Source: Multifurca ochricompacta (taxonomy: Eukaryota > Basidiomycota > Agaricomycetes > Russulales > Russulaceae). Taken from it: DNA of 16,835 bases. The notes under the pieces are model-generated. The model was not told the DNA's origin. It searched no databases and saw only the letters and a program-made list of their open reading frames with translations. The stretch covers positions 1 through 16,835 of the forward strand of contig WTXG01000506.1 in assembly GCA_022496185.1 (NCBI GenBank), given 5' to 3'. How positions within the stretch are numbered: position 1 is the stretch's first letter; the number at the start of each line of letters is the position of its first letter. Below are positions 7,928 to 15,220 of this stretch, piece by piece. The translations under genes were made by a program, and so were the position numbers.

Positions 7928-9028
7928 TCATGACAATTGGTAGCATAGGTCATGAATTGGGCAGTTGAGTTCCCGGTGTCCTGAGTTGTGGTGTAAACAC
8001 TTGCCGCACCAGCCTGATGGGTTGATGATCATTGGGGCCACACCTACTTGATGGAAGATGCAAAACCTACTCCAGTGCATGTTGCTGCGACAGTGGCGGC
8101 ACCACTTGCGATTGAGAGGGCAGTTCCAGCTGATGTGATACTTGCTATCGCATTGCCAGCACGTTTTGCCGCAGGGATTCTCATGCATGCATGGCATCTC
8201 AAATCGATTGGGCAGCAGCATTGGTGCAGCTCCCAGTGATTGCGGCAGGAGAGGGCATGCATAAGTGTCGGCGTACCTCTCAGCAATAGTCTGGTATGCA
8301 TCTCCTTGCTCCAGCCTCTTCCAAATCTCCACCAACTCCTGTTCCACCTGGAACATTCCACTGGTCAGTCTTGTCATGCGCTTCATGTGCTCTCGATACT
8401 GCGTATTGAGTGTGGTGCACAATTTCAGGTTCTTCTGCAGTCTCATGACCTCTGCCTTAAGATGTGGAAGGCACATGTCATTTAGGACTTCATCAATTGC
8501 AAAGGCTTGGGAATCCTCCACAGCCAAGTGCCCAAGTTGCTCGTCACTCATTGTATGGTGGAGGTGACCAGTGTACCTTTCCTCCAAATAAACAGGAGCC
8601 CTGTAGACAGGGCCATCCTTCTTCATGCATCCTGCGACATCCATTCCTCCATTGGTGTAGAAAATGTACTTGGCAATGGCAACGGTTCCATCGGCCATGG
8701 TGATTTCGAGAGGGAAGTAGGTCGAGGAGTTAGGGTTATTAGTGAAAAACGGGAACTCAGGGACTTCTTCATCTAACTCCATACCCAAGAGGTTGTTTGG
8801 GTGTGGCTCTTCATGGTGTTCAAAGTTGTTGTTTGGGTTGGGGGATTGGTTCTTTGTGCGTGCCTCCACAGCCTTGTAATTGATGGGAGAAGAGGGACAG
8901 GTAGAGGGATGAGCAGAGGGGAAGTTCTCGACAACTACGACAGAAGAGGTGAAGGTGTCGATGGCGGTGTTGGCAGCGATGAAAGACATAATTGATTGGG
9001 TGGTGGTAGGACGTTGCTGGGGAAGCAT
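7928..9028 (-). CDS. B accessory ORF after pol, zinc-knuckle protein, 3' truncated
   Basis: The frame opens within the end of pol. The first ATG is at 9028, 38 nt after the pol stop, and a second possible start is at 8989. The encoded 366 residues begin with a Ser/Thr/Pro-rich segment. A conserved-looking domain follows (MADGTVAIAKYIFYTNGG, APVYLEERYTG). A helical, probably coiled-coil stretch comes next (SDEQLGHL to RLEQGD). The C-terminus has three zinc knuckles: CX2CX4HX4C, CX2CX4HX4C and a variant CX2CX6HX4C. The stop lies in the A1 LTR, so the natural C-terminus has been lost. There are no internal stops although gag and pol of the same element have 13. It could bind nucleic acid, as a second nucleocapsid or a silencing suppressor might; this is inference. 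A captured host gene is possible. Confidence 0.65.
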   Translation of the reverse strand: MLPQQRPTTTQSIMSFIAANTAIDTFTSSVVVVENFPSAHPSTCPSSPINYKAVEARTKNQSPNPNNNFEHHEEPHPNNLLGMELDEEVPEFPFFTNNPNSSTYFPLEITMADGTVAIAKYIFYTNGGMDVAGCMKKDGPVYRAPVYLEERYTGHLHHTMSDEQLGHLAVEDSQAFAIDEVLNDMCLPHLKAEVMRLQKNLKLCTTLNTQYREHMKRMTRLTSGMFQVEQELVEIWKRLEQGDAYQTIAERYADTYACPLLPQSLGAAPMLLPNRFEMPCMHENPCGKTCWQCDSKYHISWNCPLNRKWCRHCRSNMHWSRFCIFHQVGVAPMIINPSGWCGKCLHHNSGHRELNCPIHDLCYQLS

Positions 9029-9065
9029 GTACTGGGGGTTCAATAGGGTCTGAGGCTGCTCCTTT

Positions 9066-12000
9066 TTAATTGTCCTTGGGTGCTTCTGGATGTCAGGTGT
9101 GGAACTCCGAGATAAGGACCGGGGCAAAGATATTCCCGGTCGGTTCCCATGAATTGTCGGAGTCTGGGAATCCCTTCCACTTAACTAAGTAATGGAGTTT
9201 GCGCCCTCGGCCTTGTCGCCTGGAGTCTAGAATGTGCTCCACTTCCCATTCTGCTTCTCCATTGATAAGGTCAGGTGGAGGTCTTGGGAAGTTTTCCCTG
9301 TAAATGGAAGTCTCCCTATATGGGGTTAGAAGCTTGGCATGGAAGACAGGATGGATCTTCCATTTCGGTGGCAATTGCAATTCATAAGACATGTCAGACA
9401 GCTTCCTTTTGATCTGGAAGGGTCCATGGCATCAGGGTGCCAGTTTGGCTGAAGGGTGTGATGTGTGAATGTTTCTTCCTTCGAGCCAGACCCAGTCATT
9501 GGGCTGATAAGGTGTGAATGTGCTTGGCTGTGCAGCAAGAGCTTGCTGTGCCTTTGCCAGGTTTTCATTGGCCGATTGTCGCAGGTCTTCCCATTGGTGC
9601 ATTTGTTGGGTTACTGAGGGGACATTAGTGGGCTTATCTGTCCATGTGGTGTGTGGGGTCCAGCCCATGATAAGGGAAAAGGGGGTAGCTTTCATCATTC
9701 CATTGGGCCAAGAGTTGTGTGCAAACTCCATGGTTGATAGCCATTCTGCCCAGTCGTTTTGTTGCTTGTTACACCAAAACTGAAGGTACTGTTCCAACCA
9801 TTGGTTCGTTCGCTCAGACTGTCCATCTGTCTGTGGGTGATAAGCTGTGGAAATATTCTGTGCGATGTCCAGTGTCTTGCACAGGGCTTTGGCAAATGTC
9901 GATGTAAACCAAGTATCTCTGTCAGATATGATTTTTTTGGGGAGTCCATAGTGGCAATATACATGATTTAGGTATAGTTTCGCCACTCCTTCAGCTGTGA
10001 TAGTCTCATTGCAAGGTATGAACAGGGCTGCTTTGGAGCAGTCATGATCGGTGATCATGAGAATGGTGTCAAAGCCTTGTGACTCAGGTAGTTTGACAAT
10101 GAAGTCCATGGCAATAGTCTGGAAGGGGGCTGACGATATGGGAGTAATGGGATATATTGGCGGGACTTTTGGGTGTGTATTGACTTTGTTTGCTTGACAT
10201 GCTGCGCACCCCTGTACATAGTTTGCAACATCCTGTTTCATGTTGGGCCACCAATAGTCTCTCTTGGCAAGGGCATAGGTGTTTGCGATGCCAGGGTGGC
10301 CAGCAGAGGGAAGGTTGTGGTGAAAATGGATCACCCCCCTCTTAATGTTGTCACCACCGGTGACAATGAGCCGGTCTCCATCTTTCCACCAAAGGCTGTC
10401 AACTTCTTTTAAATTGTGTACGTCGGCCCATGAGCAGCATAATTCCTGGTTCATGTTTTGTGAAACTTGTGCCCATAGGTCCATATCATGGAGGCTGACT
10501 ATGGCAGTTTTTGCAAACACTTCCTCTGGGAGAACAGTGACATCGTTATTGTCATCCTCTCCAGTATGCATATCTGGTCTGTGCGACAGCGCATCTGCTC
10601 TAGTGTTCTGACTTCCAGCAATATGTTTCAGGGTGAAGTTATATTCTTCTAACTCCAGGACTTCTCGTGCCACACATCAACTGATTTTATGGGGTTCCTT
10701 CCAATACAATAGGTTGGAATGGTCAGTGTGAATGATGGTTTTATGAGGAGTTCCTGCCAGGTAAGGTCGCCAGTGTCATAGTGCCTTGACTATGGCTAAG
10801 AGTTCTTGGTCCCAGATGTCATAGTTCCGCTCTGCTGATGAGAAGGTTTTGGAGTAATATGCCACTGGGTGAAGTATCTGTGCGACATCTCTTTGGTATA
10901 GTACCGCCCCATTTGCGAAATGAGAGGTGTCCACCTCTAACTCAAAGGGATGGCTCAGGTCTGGCTGGATGAGTACTGGTTCCGAGCCAACAAGATCCCT
11001 GATCTGCTTGAACACCTGCTGCTGTGCTGCACCCCAATGCCATGGCATGTCCTTCTTTAATAAATCGTTTAATGGTCGTGCGATGCCTGAGAATCCCTTG
11101 ACAAAGTGCTGGTAGAAGTTGCAAAATCCAATGAATGATCAGACATCTTTGACACAGGTTGGTACCAGCCATTCCTGGATCCCTTGTACTTTAATGGGAT
11201 CCATGCGCACTTGTCCTCCTTCCAGGATAACCCCTAGGTACTCAACACTCCGTTGTTCAAAGGAGCATTTGGCTGGCTTGAGGTACAGGTCATGTTCATG
11301 TAGTATATCCAGTACCTGATGCACTCGCTCTCAATGGTGGTTTAAGTTGTCTGGAGTGGCTACTAAGATGTCGTCCATGTAGACCACCACTTCACCAGTG
11401 AGGATAAGATCACGGAAGATATGGTTCATCATAGACTGGAATGTTGCCAGCGAATTTGTGAGACCAAAGAACATGATGTTTGGTTTGAATAGCCCTTGGT
11501 TTGTCTTAAATGCCACTTTGCACTGATCACCTTCTTTGATCCTGACATTGTTGTAACCCCACCGCACATCCATTTTTGAGAAGAGGGACTTATCCCTCAT
11601 GGTGTTGATGAGCTCAGAGATGAGCAGCAGGGGATAAGCATTCTTTACAGTATGAGCATTGATCCATCGATAGTCCTGAACTGGTCATAGCTTGCCGTCC
11701 TTCTTTTTGATAAAGAAGAGGGGTGAGGCATACTGTGACTTGGATGGGTGAATGTATCCTTTTGCCAAATGTTCCTTGAGGAATTCCATCAGTGCAACCT
11801 GTTTGGATTGGGATAACGGATAAATTTTGCAATCTATCGCTGCCAGTGTATCAGGGAGTAGATCAATGGCATGGTCCCATGGTCGGGAAGGTGGGAAACA
11901 TTGTGACTCTTCTTTGGAGAATACCTTCCAATGCTGGTGATAGGTGCTTGGTACTATGTCACTGTAGGTCTTCTCCATCTGCCCTTGTATTGCCTTCTGG

Positions 12001-12542
12001 GCCAACTCTGACGCTTTGGTGACATAACAGTGACCTGGGTCTTCTTTGTCAGTACTTGTGGTCCTTACTGTTGGATGTCTGATGGCGTAATCATAGCCTA
12101 TCGATGTAATGATGGTTGGGTATGAATCCTTATCCATTGTCACATCGGCCCAGTTGATTTCTGGTTCGAATGTGGCAAGCCATGGATATCCCAGGATGAG
12201 GTCCTCATCTCCTAAATTGGTGATCAAGAAGCAGATGACCTTCACTGTTTCCCCTACTTGAACGTTTAAGTTGGTATAATGCATGATTTTTCCAGTGCGA
12301 TTGGCTGTCCCATCGATATTCCAGATATTCTTTTCCTGAGGAAGAGTCATCATTCCCAGGCCTAAGGTATTAATTAGTCACAGACTAATAAAGTTGTCCG
12401 TGGCTCCAGAGTCCACTAAGATGTCTTGGTTGGCCGTCCTCTGTGTAGTCTTGAAATGAACTGGTATTTTCAACAATTTGAATTGACTAGTATACACAGA
12501 GGTAACATGGAGTGCTCATGCCCAGGCCAATGGGGTGGAGCT
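9066..12542 (-). pseudogene. pol: B pol (protease, RT, RNase H, integrase, chromodomain), 9 TGA codons
   Basis: One frame runs from the gag end to a TAA at 9068-9066. The order is aspartic protease (DSGATD, near 12413-12396), RT (YMDD at 11381-11370), RNase H, integrase (HHCC finger, then DD35E counted between ISDRD and SERTN) and chromodomain (YLVKWKGFP, NSWEP). TGA codons end at 12516, 12378, 11685, 11331, 11139, 10776, 10677, 9432 and 9091 on the minus strand. All sit at positions where I expect arginine from RT, RNase H, integrase or chromodomain relatives, for example after DGKL, before SFIGFCNFY and after LISEFHT. There is no frameshift. Nearby missense changes are also C-to-T or G-to-A, for example cysteine beside two of the stops. 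The protein cannot be made. Confidence 0.93.
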
Positions 12543-12553
12543 TAACAAAAATC
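12542..12553 (-). other. Probable gag-pol -1 frameshift site of B
   Basis: Gag ends in TAA, and the pol frame is open across that stop in the -1 register with no ATG before the protease. A run of five T on the minus strand (plus-strand A at 12547-12551) lies two codons before the gag stop and would let the ribosome slip back one base. Many Ty3/gypsy elements join gag and pol this way. I did not establish an RNA structure downstream. Confidence 0.45.
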
Positions 12554-14056
12554 CTTCTTTGCGAATGCCTTCTCTACAAGAATGGCATGCACTTCCTCAC
12601 TTTCTTTCATCATATTTGCCCATATATCTTGGGCCTTCTCTTCTTTGGTTCACTTATCCACAGCTAGTGGGTTGTTTTGGACAGGGGTTGTGGTTGCTTC
12701 TGCAACACATATGCCCTTCTTCGGACAGTCTTGGGACATATGTCCTTGTCCCTTGCAGCAGAAACACTGCCCCTCCTTCATCAGTGTTTGTTGTTCATCT
12801 TCTGTAAGCATGGCTCTTGCCCGCACTCTGTCTGCTGAGGTGTCCATTGCATTGGGATCCCTCTGGGTAGTGTGTATTGGTTTGACTCCAAACGCTGTTT
12901 TCCACTGTTCTCAAGTCTTCCCCTTCTTTGTGTTGACTCCAAATTGAGTTTGGAAGTCAAGGTAGTCCTGCTGCTGTCATCGAGCAGCATCGACCCATTT
13001 GTCCCAGTCATGGGGATGGTGAAATTGAATGATATTTTTGACAAGTGGGTTTGGCAATCCTTGGGAGAAGAGGTCTAAAGTCACTTCTTCATCTGTGTCA
13101 TAACCTGCTTGATTTGCCAGGCTTCAAAACTTTGCCACATAGGCATCAAGGTCTCCCTTCTCCATCCACAGGGACTTTAATTCTCTGGTGGCTTTTTGCT
13201 TTGCCTGTCCATCGGTGAATGCATCCTTAAACCTTTGGGTGATAGTTTCCCACAGGCCCTCGCTGGTGGTACGACGCCCACTTTCCACCTGCTCATTCAG
13301 CCATTCAAGCTGTTCCATCGTCCAATCGTCAACTGCGTCCCCTCTAATCAGTGAAAGGAAGAGGTTTGCATGCTGGAAGGGGTTGATGATTTGAGCGACG
13401 TCATGGTTGAAGTTCTTGAATGTGGTGAATTCCAGCATGAACTTCTTGCTCTGGGAGCAATCTCCTGTGAAGGTCTGGGGCAAGATTCCTGAGAGACATC
13501 TGGATGGTGGAGGGATGTTTGGGATGACAGGGGGAGCAGGAGGAGGGGGAGGTGGAGCGGGGTCAGGGAGTTGGGCAGCGATGGTCAACATAGTTTGGTG
13601 GAATGGGGTGATGGTATCAGCAGATTGTATTGATATCTGGGGAGTTGTCAAAGCAGGGGCTCTGATCGTGACAACTGCCGGTGCAACCAGGGGTGTAGAC
13701 AATGCTAATGCTGGTGCTTCTTCACTATGTTCTTCGACATATTCTTCTGGTTCTGAGTTGGTGATGATTGCATGTGGGTTCTCTCTCCACGGTCCAAGAC
13801 CAAATTCTAGTGGAGTGGGAGCAGTAGTAACCCACAAATGTCTACTTTCTGAGTATTGGATATGATACCAGACTCTCTTTTCGTCGTCGTATTCTACCAG
13901 TTGGTATCTTCTGTCATAATAGATGTAGTATCCAAACTCGGATTCGAAGTCTTTCCAGATGGCAGAGCCAAGTGTCTGTTGTGAAAGATTATTCTCGTCT
14001 CTGCGTTCAATGAGCTCTTCTTTGAACAGGGTCTGACTGCAGCTGGATGAAGCCAC
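12542..14056 (-). pseudogene. gag: B gag, 4 TGA codons, GTG at the start position
   Basis: Gag forms the virus-like particle in the cytoplasm and packages element RNA. The frame spans about 505 codons to a TAA at 12544-12542. The first 150 residues are acidic and tyrosine-rich, then a Pro-rich linker (poly-Pro near residue 168). A retrotransposon gag capsid domain follows (about residues 190-350). The zinc knuckle CFCCKGQGHMSQDC (CX2CX4HX4C) lies near 12780-12739. TGA codons end at 13124, 12977, 12911 and 12650, each in an arginine context. No ATG is present at the N-terminus: the frame opens after a TAA, and the first start-like codon is GTG at 14056, 10 nt after the primer site. This may be a decayed ATG or a true non-AUG start. 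Confidence 0.88.
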
Positions 14057-14065
14057 AATGGGAGG

Positions 14066-14076
14066 AGACTTGACTT
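14066..14076 (-). other. Self-priming primer-binding site of B
   Basis: On the minus strand AAGTCAAGTCT follows the LTR end after two bases (TC), the same spacing as in A1. It is complementary to the predicted transcript start AGACTCAACTT (minus strand 14310-14300) at 9 of 11 positions. The two mismatches are adjacent and read TG in one copy and CA in the other, as expected if both were once CG. Confidence 0.6.
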
Positions 14077-14078
14077 GA

Positions 14079-14671
14079 TGTTACATCCGGTGCGGGACGT
14101 TCCACACAACTTGTGTGACAGTGTATTGTTTGTGATCAGATAAGAAACCAATGAGGCTTCTTTGAGTAAAGTGGATGAGTCAAGGTCGAAGGGGCTGTTC
14201 CCTAAGACGATGTTAAGCGGAAAGGTGTCAGAAACACCAAGACAGGCAAGTTCAAAGATGCAAGGGGATGTCCAGAAGACAGGCACTGATGTATTCAATA
14301 AGTTGAGTCTGGAGTCTACAGTGTAGTTACAGTGGACTTATATACATAATTGAACGGGCGTCTAGGAGATAAGAAATATGGAGTCAGGTGGGCCCAAATA
14401 TACGAAAGCAGATGGCATAAAGCCTGGCTTCTGATAGGGAACTAAGTAAGTGTCTGGTCATACGATAAGAAGATAAGAAGATAATGAGATAAGGAAGTCA
14501 ACATGGGTAAACAGTGAGTCAACAAGTTCAAAGTGAGTCATGGGGATGGGCAGAGGGCATGTGATGGGTCCCAGGATGGAGACGTGATCAAGAAGTGCAA
14601 TGTGGGTGGTAAAGTAGGGTCAGCATTAGGGAGAGTAAAGAAAAGAGGGTTACTTGGCAGGGATTGTAACA
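14079..14671 (-). repeat. 5' LTR of B (593 bp)
   Basis: On the minus strand it begins TGTTACAATCCC at 14671 and ends CCGGATGTAACA at 14079, with perfect 7-bp terminal inverted repeats (TGTTACA/TGTAACA). No second copy is in the window, so the limits rest on the termini, on the primer site two bases inside, and on gag following at once. A TATA box lies at 14344-14337 (minus TATATAAG). The R-U5 leader has a single ATG, right at the LTR end, followed directly by TAA (a start-stop pair). U3 holds a short GATAAGAA-type repeat near 14464-14487. Confidence 0.75.
14300..14344 (-). promoter_or_regulatory. B TATA box and predicted transcript start
   Basis: Minus-strand TATATAAG (14344-14337) is followed 34 nt after its first T by AGACTCAACTT (14310-14300), the partner of the primer site at 14066-14076. 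Spacing and the AGACT start match the A family closely. Confidence 0.6.
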
Positions 14672-14818
14672 TCTGAGGTCTACTAGGTAGATACTGTGGA
14701 CTTATATATGTAAACAAAGGGGAGTCATTACATAAGTAGTGATTGGCAGGGGTAACCCTGGGGTATCCTCATTGGTACCTGTACCCATACCTGTACCTGT
14801 CACTACAGGTATGGGTAA
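14672..14818. repeat. Remnant related to the B promoter, between B and copia
   Basis: This stretch has no gene. Its first 50 bases (about 14678-14712) align with the B LTR at 14312-14348: both read TCTAC, then GTAG, then a shared GTGGACTTATATA core. It is probably a piece of a related older LTR into which B inserted, or which B duplicated from elsewhere. The right part holds the hairpin at 14782-14817. The copia LTR starts at 14819. Confidence 0.45.
14782..14817. repeat. Perfect 14-bp hairpin next to the copia LTR
   Basis: TACCCATACCTGTA (14782-14795) and TACAGGTATGGGTA (14804-14817) are exact inverted repeats around an 8-base loop that itself contains CCTGT. The hairpin ends one base before the copia LTR starts. 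It could form a cruciform or mark a preferred insertion site. Confidence 0.75.
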
Positions 14819-15146
14819 TGTTGGAAGTGCAGCCATAGCATGCAGCCAATTGATACTGGAGATGGTGACCCAGATCCAATCATCACCACATCAATGCAAT
14901 ATTCAGAGCACGCGGGTTGTGCAAATTTTCACGTCTATTTGTTATACTTCGCTCTTACAAAAGAACTTAGTAGCATAGTTAGGAACCTCAGTCTTTCTAT
15001 CCCAAAGACTGAGGTCAGTACTCCTTGTGTTGTAGCTGCATCTTTCCTTTACTGATTCATTTGTGTAGCTACACTTTCATAGGTATTATCAAATTATATA
15101 GTCTTTCTATCCCAAAGACTGAGCTACGCTTTCATAGCTCACTACA
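14819..15146 (+). repeat. Probable 5' LTR of the copia element (about 328 bp)
   Basis: It starts TGTTGGAAGTGC, a common copia LTR beginning, and ends CTCACTACA immediately before the candidate primer site, 74 nt ahead of the gag ATG. The partner LTR was lost to the telomere, so the limits are inferred from the termini. A TTATATA box lies at 15094-15100. Two copies of a stem-loop occupy its right half. Confidence 0.55.
14985..15120. repeat. Repeated stem-loop in the copia LTR
   Basis: ACCTCAGTCTTT and AAAGACTGAGGT (14985-14996, 15004-15015) form a perfect 12-bp stem with loop CTATCCC. The same core with the same loop recurs at 15100-15120 with a 7-bp stem. A companion direct repeat, AGCTACxCTTTCATAG, occurs near 15067 and 15122. 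The second stem-loop follows the TATA box directly, so it would sit at or just before the transcript start. Confidence 0.7.
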
Positions 15147-15165
15147 GATTATGAGACCTGAGTTG
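15147..15165 (+). other. Candidate copia primer-binding site (Met-tRNA anticodon loop)
   Basis: GATTATGAGACCTGAG follows the LTR end. Its complement contains CTCATAATC, the anticodon loop (CAU) and start of the 3' stem of a methionine tRNA. Drosophila copia and several fungal relatives prime from a tRNA-iMet fragment cleaved in the anticodon loop, so a half-tRNA primer is plausible. The match was made from memory of tRNA-Met loops, not from this organism's tRNAs. Confidence 0.35.
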
Positions 15166-15220
15166 CTCTAAATCCAACCAGAATACACACCAGACAGAAA
15201 ACCACCACACACTATAAGCA

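Larger units (their letters stand above)
3366..7935 (-). mobile_element. A-family LTR element copy A1, 5' half, with unknown ORFs
   Basis: On the minus strand an A-family LTR (7935 to 6450) is followed by a self-priming site. Three successive reading frames without recognisable domains come next (6402-5344, 5290-4295, and a decayed one from about 4262 to 3366). The body is cut at 3366 by the A2 LTR. No gag, protease or RT motif appears in these 3.1 kb, although the autonomous partner A2 carries a normal pol. A1 may be the 5' region of a family with unusual gag-position proteins, or a non-autonomous element that keeps the LTR and primer site and carries other genes. It appears to have inserted into the accessory ORF of element B; the flank at 7936-7940 is ATTGG. 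Confidence 0.7.
6450..7935 (-). repeat. 5' LTR of A1, split by solo LTR C
   Basis: The minus strand begins TGTCATGAACTG at 7935 and ends GTTGTAACA at 6450. The LTR proper is 7574-7935 plus 6450-6663, with one CATTC counted once; the middle 905 bp is insertion C. Outside the LTR at 7936 there is no polypurine tract, and inside at 6447 there is a primer site, so this is a 5' LTR. The bases flanking it (CCAAA and ATTGG) do not match as a target duplication, so it is not a solo LTR. C separates the TATA box (minus TATATAAA, 7594-7587) from the predicted start at 6649, so the promoter is disabled. Against the A2 LTR most differences I checked are CpG transitions. Confidence 0.85.
7936..14671 (-). 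mobile_element. Ty3/gypsy chromovirus B, 5' LTR through accessory ORF
   Basis: On the minus strand the element runs 5' LTR (14671-14079), primer site, gag, pol with chromodomain, then an extra ORF cut at 7935 by the A1 LTR. Its 3' LTR should lie beyond the A elements, outside the window. Gag and pol keep their frames over about 5 kb with no indels, yet carry 13 in-frame TGA codons where arginine is expected. The element is therefore dead through base substitution alone. The base just outside its 5' LTR is 14672, with flank TCTGA as the candidate target duplicate. Confidence 0.88.

Noticed and set aside
6450..7935. A1 LTR as the 3' LTR of element B
   Set aside because: No polypurine tract at 7936, a self-priming site inside at 6447, different terminal and R sequences from the B LTR, and the A2 LTR family is the match.
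6450..7935. A1 LTR as a solo LTR
   Set aside because: Flanks CCAAA and ATTGG are not a direct duplication, and a primer site follows.
13407..13865. 152-codon plus-strand frame, Gly-rich
   Set aside because: Antisense of the poly-Pro linker in B gag.
9066..14056. TGA might be a reassigned sense codon, given how many occur in otherwise open frames
   Set aside because: The positions expect arginine, TGG encodes tryptophan as normal, TGA also closes frames elsewhere, and LTR DNA shows the same CpG loss outside coding sequence. Decay explains it.
14985..15120. CRISPR-like repeat array
   Set aside because: Only two stem-loop copies with unequal arms inside an LTR, in a eukaryotic context.
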